DNA of 5,643 nucleotides from Caldilineaceae bacterium (GTDB lineage Bacteria > Chloroflexota > Anaerolineae > Caldilineales > Caldilineaceae). The DNA lies in assembly GCA_015494005.1 (NCBI GenBank), contig WGCB01000228.1:1-5643 (forward strand). The letters run 5' to 3'. The notes beneath the pieces were generated by a model. The model searched no databases. It had not been told where the DNA came from and saw only the letters and a list, made by a program, of their open reading frames with translations. Position numbers and translations under genes: made by a program. Below, in pieces: positions 1 through 5,637 of this stretch (the stretch's first letter is position 1; each line of letters starts with the position of its first letter).

Positions 1-53
1 TCTCGCCGCTCAAGGCCAGGCCCTGGAGCTGGGTCTGGCCTTGAGCGGCGAGA
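1..53. repeat. 19-bp perfect inverted repeat at the window edge
   Basis: Bases 1-19 are the exact reverse complement of bases 35-53, with a 15-base centre. One G.T and three further G-C pairs (20-23 with 31-34) extend the possible stem to 23 pairs around a 7-base loop. It lies inside the kinase reading frame and starts at base 1, so the left arm may extend beyond the window. A perfect repeat this long is unusual in coding sequence. It may be a real hairpin or a fold-back artefact at a contig end; the sequence alone does not decide. Confidence 0.9.
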
Positions 54-367
54 TGTCCATGTTCGTGGGGGCTGGCGGGGGGATGGAGAGCGATGTCTGG
101 CGGCAGATCCTGGTGGACGTGATGGGGCGGCCGGTGCAGCGCTCCCAGAGCGTGGAGCAGGCCAGCCTGGGCGCGGCTCTGATCGCGGGGGTGGGAGCAG
201 GCCTCTACGGGGATCTGGCCCAGGCCTGCCAGGAGGTGGTGCGCTACGGGCCGGTCACCGAGCCGAATCCCCTGCGCCGGGAGGGCTACGACGCCCTCTT
301 CCAGCGTTTCACCCAGCTCTACCCTCGGCTGCGGGAGGACTTCCACTGGCTGGCCCGCTGGGACTGA
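1..367 (+). CDS. FGGY-family carbohydrate kinase (xylulokinase-like), C-terminal fragment
   Basis: This is the 3' end of a gene that begins left of the window; the frame is open from base 2 and stops with TGA at 365-367, giving 121 residues. FGGY kinases phosphorylate sugars such as xylulose or related polyols with ATP in the cytoplasm. The fragment carries the end of the ATP-binding domain. A Gly-rich turn (VGAGGGMES, fragment residues 22-30) is followed by WRQILVDVMGRPV (33-45), matching the family's 'GGG..S..W.Q..AD..G.PV' block. Next comes an E-A-S-x-GAALIAGVGAG block (52-67) and a C-terminal helix rich in aromatic residues and ending in LARWD. Full-length relatives are about 500 residues, so roughly three quarters is missing. 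Substrate cannot be read from this part; xylulose is the nearest resemblance. The first 53 bases form a long perfect inverted repeat, so the first 10-15 residues may be unreliable. The gene converges on its neighbour with a 15-base gap. Confidence 0.85.
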   Translation, partial: LAAQGQALELGLALSGEMSMFVGAGGGMESDVWRQILVDVMGRPVQRSQSVEQASLGAALIAGVGAGLYGDLAQACQEVVRYGPVTEPNPLRREGYDALFQRFTQLYPRLREDFHWLARWD

Positions 368-382
368 GCCCGGGGACGAGCC

Positions 383-1249
383 TCAGCGCCCCTTCCACCA
401 GTCCTTGCGGGAGCGGGGGTCCAGGAAGGTGCCGCGATCCCGGACGGCCACCCGGATCTCGCTGGCCCTGGCCGTGCCCAGGATCTGGCCGTTCTGCAGG
501 GCCGGGAGCTGCCCCCGACCGGCCTGGTTCATGCTGCGGTAGAGGGCCAGGAGGTTGGGGTCCACGCAGACTTCTTCGATGTGCACCGCGTAGCCTGGGG
601 CCACGGTGTCGTGCCGGGTGTAGCCCAGGGTGATGCGCTCCTCCGAGGCGTAGAGCACCAGGACGATGTAGCCCCCGCCGTAGATCTGGGGCCCCCGGCT
701 GGGGAAGGCGATGGCCTCGCCCGGGGTCGTGCCCATGCCCAGCAGGGTGACCTCCCGAGGGGTCAGGTTCGGGCTGCGGCAGCCGTGCTCCCCGCAGCTC
801 CAGTCCCAGTCGTAGACCCGGTGGGCCGAGGTGAAGACCGGCGTGCGCTGGTCCGTGAAGAGGCCGGGCATCTGGGGCGCGTTGGGATCCGAGCCACCGT
901 TGATGTCCACGATGGTCAGCGCGGCGCTGGTAGCTTGGTAGCCCCGCAGGGCCAGGTTCAGATCCCCGTGCAGCTCGTCCGGGTGATCCGCGGGCGGGCC
1001 GTCCACGGGGATGGCGGTGTAGCTGCGGTTGGAGCTGGTGGGGCACTGGCCGCTGGGCGGGACGGTGGCCTGGCCGGCCAGCACCGCGGGCAGGTAGATC
1101 CGGTGGCCGCTGCCGGGCACGGTGCGCTGGGGCGGGGGCTCCTGGGCCCAGGTTGGGGCTGTCCACGCCAGGGTCAAGATGGCCGCCAGGGCCAGGATCG
1201 TCCAGAAGCCTCGCCCCGAGGACGAGCGCAAGCACGGGCTACTCTGCAT
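383..1249 (-). CDS. Uncharacterised exported protein with signal peptide
   Basis: 288-residue protein; I do not recognise a named family. The N-terminus has a basic stretch, a hydrophobic core at about residues 15-31 and a likely signal-peptidase site after TWA (33-35), so the mature protein should start near Gln36 and lie outside the cytoplasmic membrane. A Pro-rich linker and RIYLPAVLAG (50-59) follow. The mature part holds four cysteines (69, 152, 157, 228), two of them in a short CGEHGC loop that could form a disulfide. The C-terminal half looks like a compact folded domain: YDWDWSCGEHGC (146-157), a Gly/Tyr-rich strand pair (190-200), EEVCVDPNLLALY (225-237) and a closing RDRGTFLDPRSRKDWW (270-285). 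No catalytic motif or lipobox is evident. The ATG at 1247-1249 is preceded by AGGGAAGG about 5 bases upstream. The start lies inside the 3' end of the upstream gene (11-base overlap, different frame), implying translation from the same message. Confidence 0.8.
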   Translation of the reverse strand: MQSSPCLRSSSGRGFWTILALAAILTLAWTAPTWAQEPPPQRTVPGSGHRIYLPAVLAGQATVPPSGQCPTSSNRSYTAIPVDGPPADHPDELHGDLNLALRGYQATSAALTIVDINGGSDPNAPQMPGLFTDQRTPVFTSAHRVYDWDWSCGEHGCRSPNLTPREVTLLGMGTTPGEAIAFPSRGPQIYGGGYIVLVLYASEERITLGYTRHDTVAPGYAVHIEEVCVDPNLLALYRSMNQAGRGQLPALQNGQILGTARASEIRVAVRDRGTFLDPRSRKDWWKGR

Positions 1250-2048
1250 GGGTCCTTCCCTCTCTTTCCCTTCCAGTGAGAAACAGCGCCGGTGGCAGCG
1301 CCAGGAGCCGGCCGGGCCGGGTGTCCACGGAGCCGCCCAGCTTGATGAGGGCCGTGGCGATCCGGGCCAGGCAGCCGGGCAGGTCCTGGCGGATGCGCTG
1401 GGCCGAGAAGTGGAGCAGGGTCCAGGAGGGCGGTGGCGCCAGAGGACGGCCCTCGCCCAGCTCCTGGTCAGTTGGCTCCTCCTCCAGGCAGCGGATGCCC
1501 AGCTGACCGTTCCGGGCCCGCAGGGCGATGTCCACCGGCCACTCCCCGGCCAGCCGGTTGCTCAGAGGACGCAGCCGGCTCTCCCGCAGCGCGCTCCACA
1601 GTGTCTCAAACGGATCATCCGGCCGGAAAAGTTCCCGCACGTCCTGCGCGGTGAGGAGCCGGTGCAGGGTGGTGTGGATGAAGGTGATGCGCCGCAGCTT
1701 GGCCGAGGGGATGGGCCGTTCCAGCCGTTGCAGCGGGCCGATCTCGATGCGAAAGTAGTACTCCTGGGCCCGGGGATGGTCCGGCTCCTGGGGCAGGAGC
1801 TCGGCCCGGGTCAGGAGTCGATAGCGCTGGATGGGGGCGTAGAAGGTGATGGTGTGGGCCTCGGGCTGCCCTTTGAAGGCGCCGGTCTGGTAGAAGGCCA
1901 GGTAGTCCGCGCCGATGCGTCGGGGCGCCCGGCGCTGGGGGATGCGATACCAGCCCTGGGACGCGGCCCGGCGCAGGTCCTCCGGGTTGTTGAGCACAGC
2001 CACCAGCACCGTGCGGCGCCGGCTGCGGGGATCCGGATAGGCGGTCAT
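1239..2048 (-). CDS. Unnamed two-part protein with DUF559/Vsr-like nuclease-fold C-terminal half, coupled to uvsE
   Basis: 269 residues, no recognised gene name. Residues about 13-141 form one region rich in aromatic and beta-type segments: VLVAVLN (14-20), GWYRIP (32-37), YLAFYQ (49-54), TITFYAPI (66-73), HPRAQEYYFRIEIGPL (91-106) and RITFIHTT (120-127). This could be a PUA/EVE-like nucleic-acid reader, but that is a guess from pattern only. Residues about 145-239 resemble the DUF559/Vsr branch of the PD-(D/E)XK fold: FETLWSALRE (147-156), PVDIAL (171-176), LGIRCLEE (183-190), then WTLLHFSAQRI (209-219) and an amphipathic helix ending in LGG. Glu148 and Asp173 sit where active-site acids are expected. 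The usual Glu of the third motif is replaced by Arg186, so activity is uncertain. The start is firm: AGGAGGTGA lies just upstream within uvsE, and the ATG overlaps the uvsE stop (ATGA). A cytoplasmic DNA-repair accessory role is inferred from linkage. Confidence 0.75.
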   Translation of the reverse strand: MTAYPDPRSRRRTVLVAVLNNPEDLRRAASQGWYRIPQRRAPRRIGADYLAFYQTGAFKGQPEAHTITFYAPIQRYRLLTRAELLPQEPDHPRAQEYYFRIEIGPLQRLERPIPSAKLRRITFIHTTLHRLLTAQDVRELFRPDDPFETLWSALRESRLRPLSNRLAGEWPVDIALRARNGQLGIRCLEEEPTDQELGEGRPLAPPPSWTLLHFSAQRIRQDLPGCLARIATALIKLGGSVDTRPGRLLALPPALFLTGREREGRTHAE

Positions 2049-3124
2049 GGCGTCACCTCCTGGTCATCGGGGTGGATGGGATGGACGGGATGGGCGGAAA
2101 CAGGCGGCGAATCCGAGTCCACGGCCGGCGGCGTGGCGGCCCCTTCCTGGACCAGCCCGGCCAGCGTTGGGGTGAAGTGGCGGAGCTGCTCCCGCAGGCG
2201 CAGCAGGGCCAGCTCCTTGGCCTTGGCCTCCAGCATGATGTCGAAGGGGCGCAGGCGGCGAGTCTGGACGCCTCGAAGCAGGTCGATCATCTGGAAGGGG
2301 TCGATGAAGTCGCTGTGCTGGTTGGGCAGGGGCGGCTGGATGCGCTCCACGCCGTCCCGGCGCACCCGGCGGGCCGCCGTGCGGGAGCTGCTCACGTGGA
2401 TCTTGGGCCGCTGCTCCTCGGGCCAGGTGGCCAGGGCCCGCTCCAGGGCATCCAGCAGGGGCAGGCCCGCGGGGTCCAAGCAGCGATGGTGCAGGGTATC
2501 CAGGACCAGGCGGACGCCTGTGCGCCGGTGGATCCAGAGGGTGTCCTGCAGGCTGAAGCGGCGGTCATCGTTCTCCAGGACCAGGCGCTGTTGGACGTGG
2601 CCGGGCAGCCGGGCGAAGTGGCGGACGAAGCGCTCTCGGGCCCGCTCCGGATCCCCGTAGACGCCCCCCACGTGGACCACGATCACCGCCTCCGGCCCCA
2701 GGCCCATGGCGTCCAGCAGGGCCGCGGCCCCGGCCAGTTCCCTGCCGGAGCGCTGCACCCGCAGGGGGTCCGGGCTGCTGAGCTGGACGTAGTGGCCCGG
2801 GTGCAGGGTGAGGCGCAGGCGCAGTTGCCGGGCCAGGTCGCCCATGGCGGCCAGCTCCGTGGCGCATTCCTCCAGCTGACGGTGGAACTGGGTGAGAGTG
2901 GGGTGGGTCAGGTAGGGGGCCAGCTGGCCGGACATGCGGTAGAAGCGGATGTCCAGACGGTCCAGGTAGGCGAAGATGTCCCGCAGGTAGGCCAGGCTGA
3001 CGCTCAGGTGAGGGCTGTTCTGCCAGCGGCGGCTATCGTGGGAGCGCAGGCCCGGCTGGCCCAGGACCTTCACGGGGAAGCCCAGGCGATGGCGGGGCCG
3101 GGAGAAATGGAGCTGGTGGGGCAT
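2045..3124 (-). CDS. uvsE: UV-damage endonuclease UvsE (UVDE)
   Basis: 359 residues. UVDE enzymes nick DNA immediately 5' of pyrimidine dimers, 6-4 photoproducts and some other lesions, starting excision repair independently of UvrABC. The TIM-barrel signature is complete: RLGFPVKVLG (13-22), FYRMSGQLAPY (61-71), TLHPGHYVQL (106-115), VVHVGGVYGD (149-158), VLENDDR (182-188), LVLDTLHH (206-213), KIHVSSSR (241-248), QHSDFI (269-274) and IMLEAKAKE (296-304). Residues matching the metal site of characterised UVDE are present: His108/His111, His151, Glu184, Asp209, His212/213, Lys241, His243, His270, Asp272 and Glu299. After about residue 320 a Pro/His-rich tail (PVHPIHP near 346-352) extends past the usual end. 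The ATG at 3122-3124 is the only usable start before an in-frame TAG, but no good Shine-Dalgarno precedes it. A possible promoter lies about 45 bases upstream. Its last codons contain the ribosome-binding site of the next gene. Confidence 0.95.
   Translation of the reverse strand: MPHQLHFSRPRHRLGFPVKVLGQPGLRSHDSRRWQNSPHLSVSLAYLRDIFAYLDRLDIRFYRMSGQLAPYLTHPTLTQFHRQLEECATELAAMGDLARQLRLRLTLHPGHYVQLSSPDPLRVQRSGRELAGAAALLDAMGLGPEAVIVVHVGGVYGDPERARERFVRHFARLPGHVQQRLVLENDDRRFSLQDTLWIHRRTGVRLVLDTLHHRCLDPAGLPLLDALERALATWPEEQRPKIHVSSSRTAARRVRRDGVERIQPPLPNQHSDFIDPFQMIDLLRGVQTRRLRPFDIMLEAKAKELALLRLREQLRHFTPTLAGLVQEGAATPPAVDSDSPPVSAHPVHPIHPDDQEVTP
2053..2061 (-). promoter_or_regulatory. Strong Shine-Dalgarno inside the end of uvsE
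   Basis: On the minus strand AGGAGGTGA lies 4 bases before the ATG at 2046-2048. It is encoded by the last codons of uvsE (Gln-Glu-Val-Thr), and the two genes share ATGA. This fixes the start of the downstream gene and supports translational coupling or at least co-expression. Confidence 0.85.
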
Positions 3125-3166
3125 GGGATGGGCCGATCCAAGGAAAAAGGGCGTCGATTCGCCTCC

Positions 3167-3194
3167 ATCCTACACGAATCCACGCCCGATACAA
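3167..3194 (-). promoter_or_regulatory. Possible sigma-70-type promoter for the uvsE cluster
   Basis: On the minus strand TTGTAT (3194-3189) and TAGGAT (3172-3167) are separated by 16 bases. Each matches the -35 and -10 consensus at four of six positions. Transcription would start near 3160, leaving a leader of roughly 35-40 bases before the uvsE ATG. The 100-base gap after the glycosyltransferase and its lower GC content support a separate promoter. No LexA/SOS-type operator was recognised. The match is modest and could be chance. Confidence 0.35.
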
Positions 3195-3224
3195 CCGGCC
3201 ATTTTTCCCGAGAAATCCACGGCG

Positions 3225-4511
3225 TCAACGCCAGAGCTGGTCCATCACCTCCTGGATGCGGCCCCGCATGAGCCGGCCCAGCAGCCCCTGGGGACGCAGC
3301 CGAGGATACACGGGCTGCAGCCGAGGCACGGTGGTCAGGAGCTGCTGGTAGAGCCCCTCGTAGCGGGTGACGGTGTTCTCCAGGCTGTGCTGCCAGGCCC
3401 GCTCCTGGCTGGCCTGGCCCATGGCCGCCCACCGCTGGGGATGGTCCACCAGCTCGGCCATGAAACGGGCCGCGTCCCCTGGGTCCCCAGGGCGGAAGAG
3501 GTAGCCGTTGCGGCCGGGCTCCACCAGCTCGGGCAGGGCCTGGGCCCGGGCGGCCAACACCGGACGCCCCGCGGCCATGGCCTCCAGGGTGGCGATGCTC
3601 AGCAGCTCCGCCTCGCTGGGCATGGCGAAGAGATCCACGCTGTTCAGCAGGGCCGGCAGCTCCTCGTCGGCCACGAAACCCAGGAAATGCACCCGATCCG
3701 TCTGACCCAGCTGGCTGGCCAGGCGCTTCAGCTCGCCCAGGGCTTCCCCCTGGCCGGCGATGGCCAACTGCACGTCCTCTCGGCCCAGCTCTGACAAGGC
3801 CCGGAGCAGCACGTCCAGCCGCTTCTCCGCGTCCACCCGCCCCACGAACAGGAAGGTGATGGCAGTTGGGTCCAGGCCGAAACGCCGCCGCACCGCTTCT
3901 CGGTCCAGGCCGGGATCGGGATGGAACCTCTCCAGGGGCACGCCGCAGGAGACCGGGTGGACCGGCACCTGGAGCCCCTGCTGGCGCAGGATGCGGGCCG
4001 CGGTGACGGATGGGGCCGTGGCCATGTCCAGCCGGTTGAAGAAATCCACCAGGATCTTCCACATGGCCCAGTCGAAGAGGGGTTTGGCCTGGGTGGAGAA
4101 GGGAATATAGGGGGCCAGGTTCTCGGGCATGAAATGGTTGGTGCCCAGGGCGGGGACGTTGCTGGCCCGGGCCACCTTGACCACCGACCGGCTCAGGGGG
4201 TAGTGGTCCTGGACGTGCACCAGCTGGGGACGAAAGCGCCGAAAGATGGGCTCCACCAGGGGACGAGCCAGGAGGGTGGCGTTGGTGTCGCTGTGGAACA
4301 TCCACAGGGGCAGGGAGGGCAGGTAGTGGAGAGTGACGCCCTGGCGTTGACAGCGGTAGGGGCGCACCCGGTCCGAGGGGAGGAGCACCAGCACCTGGTG
4401 TCCTCGGGCGGCCAGCCCCTGGGCCAGGTTGGTGGTGAAGACAGCCTGTCCGTTGAAGGCAGGGGCGTAGGTCTGCCCGGCAATCAAAATTCGCATGACA
4501 TCGTCGTCCAT
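3225..4511 (-). CDS. GT4-family (GT-B fold) glycosyltransferase
   Basis: 428 residues, typical for a retaining GT-B glycosyltransferase that moves a sugar from a nucleotide donor to a lipid or glycan acceptor on the cytoplasmic face of the membrane. The N-terminal Rossmann domain begins RILIAGQTYAPAFNGQAV (7-24), with the Gly loop at 20-21, and contains HVQDHYPL (99-106) and TNHFMPEN (124-131), a usual acceptor-side His region. The donor domain begins near SCGVPLERF (188-196) and has VGRVDAEKR (223-231, with Arg225 and Lys230 in the phosphate-binding positions). It also has AGQGE (252-256) and PSEAELLSIATLEAMAAGRPVLA (298-320), whose E302-x7-E310 is the GT4 signature. This pattern is close to diacylglycerol and phosphatidylinositol glycosyltransferases, but the acceptor is not determined. 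A short basic/hydrophobic tail (395-428) may contact the membrane. The start is uncertain: ATG 4511 lacks a clear Shine-Dalgarno and Met6 (4496) is an alternative. It follows dedA by 67 bases on the same strand. Confidence 0.9.
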   Translation of the reverse strand: MDDDVMRILIAGQTYAPAFNGQAVFTTNLAQGLAARGHQVLVLLPSDRVRPYRCQRQGVTLHYLPSLPLWMFHSDTNATLLARPLVEPIFRRFRPQLVHVQDHYPLSRSVVKVARASNVPALGTNHFMPENLAPYIPFSTQAKPLFDWAMWKILVDFFNRLDMATAPSVTAARILRQQGLQVPVHPVSCGVPLERFHPDPGLDREAVRRRFGLDPTAITFLFVGRVDAEKRLDVLLRALSELGREDVQLAIAGQGEALGELKRLASQLGQTDRVHFLGFVADEELPALLNSVDLFAMPSEAELLSIATLEAMAAGRPVLAARAQALPELVEPGRNGYLFRPGDPGDAARFMAELVDHPQRWAAMGQASQERAWQHSLENTVTRYEGLYQQLLTTVPRLQPVYPRLRPQGLLGRLMRGRIQEVMDQLWR

Positions 4512-4517
4512 TCAGTG

Positions 4518-4530
4518 GGCGGGCCCCGCC
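4518..4530 (-). other. GC hairpin just upstream of the glycosyltransferase start
   Basis: The transcript can form a 5-bp stem, GGCGG/CCGCC, around a GGC loop. It ends about 7 bases before the ATG at 4511, exactly where a ribosome-binding site would be expected, and no separate Shine-Dalgarno is visible. It could limit initiation at that ATG, or point to Met6 as the true start. In GC-rich DNA a stem this short may be chance. Confidence 0.3.
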
Positions 4531-4550
4531 AGCCAGGCCGTTTCAGCCGG

Positions 4551-4578
4551 AACGCCTTGGCAGGGCCCAAGGGTCGTT
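4551..4578 (-). other. Intercistronic hairpin immediately after the dedA stop
   Basis: Directly after the TAG of dedA the transcript can fold as AACG-CCTTGG / CCAAGG-CGTT, ten pairs with a two-base bulge and a 6-base loop. No U-run follows, so it is not a canonical factor-independent terminator. It may stabilise the upstream message, weaken read-through to the glycosyltransferase, or have no role. Confidence 0.4.
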
Positions 4579-5400
4579 CTAGAGTCTGGGATGTTCGGTT
4601 TGGGATGCTGGGGTCTTCGGAGCAGGAGCGTGGCCGTTGATCCCTGGCGGGGGCGCCTGGGGAAGGCCAAGCCCAGGCCCCGGGACCCGGTTCACCCCGT
4701 TTCGGGGCAGAGTCATCCCGGCGCTCCCAGGGGCCGGAAGGCTCGCGTCCTCCGGGCTGGCGACTGGGTCGTCCTCCTCGGCCAGGAGCGCCTCCTGGGA
4801 GCGGAACCAGCGACGGATCCCCTCCACCAGGCCCAGGAAGAGCAGCAGCGCCCCCAGGATGGCCAGAATGTGCAGCCCCCGTTCCACCTGGGCGATGGCT
4901 GCGGCCGCATAGAAACCCACCAGCACCAGGGTGCCGGTCCAGAGCATCTCCGCGGCGGCCACCACAGGGAACCAGCGACGCAGGGGCACTCGGGCCAGGC
5001 CCGCCGCGACCAGGGAGGGGATCACCAGGCCCGCGGTCAGCTTGGCCACCAACAGGATCTTGCGAGCATGGTGGTGCATGGCCCGCTGCAGCCGATCCAG
5101 GTGACGCCGCCGCACGCCCAGCCAGCGGCCGTAACGCAGCAGCCACTCCACCCGGCCCAGGTAGCCCAGGGTGTACCAGCCCAGGTCCGCCAGTAGATTG
5201 CCCGTCGCCGCGGACAGAAAAACCAGTTCAGGGCGCATGAGACCAGCCGCGGCAGCGGCCGCCCCCAGCAGGGTGGCGATGGGCCCCTCCACAGCCACCA
5301 GCACGGCCAGGAGCGCATAGTTCCACGCCCCCAGCTGGGGCAGTTGGCCTTGTTGCAGGCTTTGCCAAAAAGTGGCGATGACGTGTGCGATGTTGTCCAT
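4579..5400 (-). CDS. DedA-family (VTT-domain) membrane protein
   Basis: 273 residues from the ATG at 5398-5400. DedA proteins are polytopic membrane proteins; characterised members move lipids such as undecaprenyl phosphate or phosphatidylethanolamine between leaflets. Family hallmarks are present in order: a re-entrant-type segment with VEGPIATLLGAAAAAAG (37-53; Glu38 and Pro40), GNLLADLGWYTLGYLG (67-82; Asp72 and the Tyr/Gly pattern), a basic loop (89-118), and KLTAGLVIPSLVAAG (120-134), the counterpart of the family's 'R/K-F-x-P-G/V-R' segment. Hydrophobic helices follow at about 143-170 and 177-195. Residues about 205-273 form an acidic then Pro/Ala/Gly-rich tail, unusual for the roughly 200-residue family and probably disordered. 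I chose this ATG because the family domain starts soon after it. A TTG at 5484 would add 28 Arg-rich residues of no family character and would run through a dyad. The Shine-Dalgarno is weak (GGAT). A UptA-like role is possible but unproven. Confidence 0.88.
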   Translation of the reverse strand: MDNIAHVIATFWQSLQQGQLPQLGAWNYALLAVLVAVEGPIATLLGAAAAAAGLMRPELVFLSAATGNLLADLGWYTLGYLGRVEWLLRYGRWLGVRRRHLDRLQRAMHHHARKILLVAKLTAGLVIPSLVAAGLARVPLRRWFPVVAAAEMLWTGTLVLVGFYAAAAIAQVERGLHILAILGALLLFLGLVEGIRRWFRSQEALLAEEDDPVASPEDASLPAPGSAGMTLPRNGVNRVPGPGLGLPQAPPPGINGHAPAPKTPASQTEHPRL

Positions 5401-5453
5401 CGGGGGATCCGACTCGGTGAACGAAGCAGTCTTCCAAGTGACATGCCGGGCTC

Positions 5454-5471
5454 GGCGTCGATCTCGACGCC
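5454..5471. promoter_or_regulatory. 18-bp dyad in the dedA leader
   Basis: GGCGTCGA and TCGACGCC are perfect 8-bp inverted arms around a two-base centre. The dyad lies 54-71 bases upstream of the dedA ATG, between it and the AT-rich promoter region. It has the shape of an operator for a dimeric repressor. It could equally form a 7-bp RNA hairpin with a 4-base loop. No regulator gene in this window can be tied to it. Confidence 0.5.
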
Positions 5472-5513
5472 AGATCCGGCTCAAGCCAGGCTATCAGCTT
5501 ACCATTTCTATTC

Positions 5514-5543
5514 CTATTACGGCAATTTCGATCCTTTTGTCTA
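5514..5543 (-). promoter_or_regulatory. Possible promoter for dedA
   Basis: On the minus strand TAGACA (5543-5538) resembles a -35 box (five of six) and TAATAG (5519-5514) a weak -10 box (three of six), with an 18-base spacer. The location in the only AT-rich stretch of the window supports promoter activity here. The exact boxes are uncertain; TTGCCG with TAAGCT nearby is an alternative. A leader of about 100 bases including the dyad would result. Confidence 0.28.
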
Positions 5544-5594
5544 GCTACACATCACTTTGGTCCTGATGAAAAGATGAAGGTTGGGCCGCATACC

Positions 5595-5631
5595 TGATAC
5601 ACTGGAAGTACGTGAAGAAAACCATGTATCA
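5595..5631. promoter_or_regulatory. Inverted repeat upstream of a presumed plus-strand gene
   Basis: TGATACA (5595-5601) and TGTATCA (5625-5631) are perfect 7-base inverted arms with centres 30 bases apart. TGG (5603-5605) and CCA (5622-5624) extend pairing after a one-base bulge, giving a ten-pair RNA stem with a 16-base loop. The right arm runs directly into AAGGAGG. It could be a two-site operator on one helical face or a leader hairpin controlling ribosome access. Confidence 0.45.
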
Positions 5632-5637
5632 AGGAGG
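5631..5637 (+). promoter_or_regulatory. Shine-Dalgarno for a gene starting beyond the right edge
   Basis: AAGGAGG is a near-ideal ribosome-binding site. The ATG at 5639-5641 is only one base away, too close for normal initiation, so the true start probably lies a few bases past the window end. The reading frame cannot be judged from what is visible. This would be a gene divergent from dedA. Confidence 0.45.

Noticed and set aside
364..386. CTGAG/CTCAG inverted repeat holding both convergent stop codons, as a bidirectional terminator
   Set aside because: Only five pairs, a 13-base loop and no T-run on either side; too weak to call a terminator.
309..1235. Minus-strand open frame (308 codons) overlapping the exported protein
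   Set aside because: It is Pro/Gly/Arg-rich with no motif, while the overlapping frame has a proper signal peptide, a Shine-Dalgarno and a structured domain.
1122..2660. Long plus-strand open frame (512 codons) opposite the uvsE cluster
   Set aside because: The product is low-complexity Arg/Gly/Ser/Gln-rich with no domain pattern, and it runs antisense through two well-supported genes. Stop codons are rare by chance in GC-rich DNA.
3221..3232. GGCG-TTGA-CGCC at the end of the glycosyltransferase as a terminator
   Set aside because: The stem is only four or five pairs, overlaps the stop codon and has no following U-run.
2072..3271. Plus-strand open frame (399 codons) opposite uvsE
   Set aside because: It is a mirror of uvsE codon structure with Gln/Gly/Val bias and no recognisable fold; uvsE has a complete metal-site signature on the other strand.
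3070..4305. Minus-strand open frame (411 codons) overlapping the glycosyltransferase and uvsE start
   Set aside because: The Pro/Gly/Arg-rich translation is a frame shadow of the GT4 gene, which has the full E-x7-E and GR...EKR motifs.
5401..5484. N-terminal extension of DedA to the TTG at 5484
   Set aside because: The extra 28 residues are Arg-rich and unlike the family, the start is TTG, and the 18-bp dyad would lie in coding sequence; the ATG at 5400 fits better.
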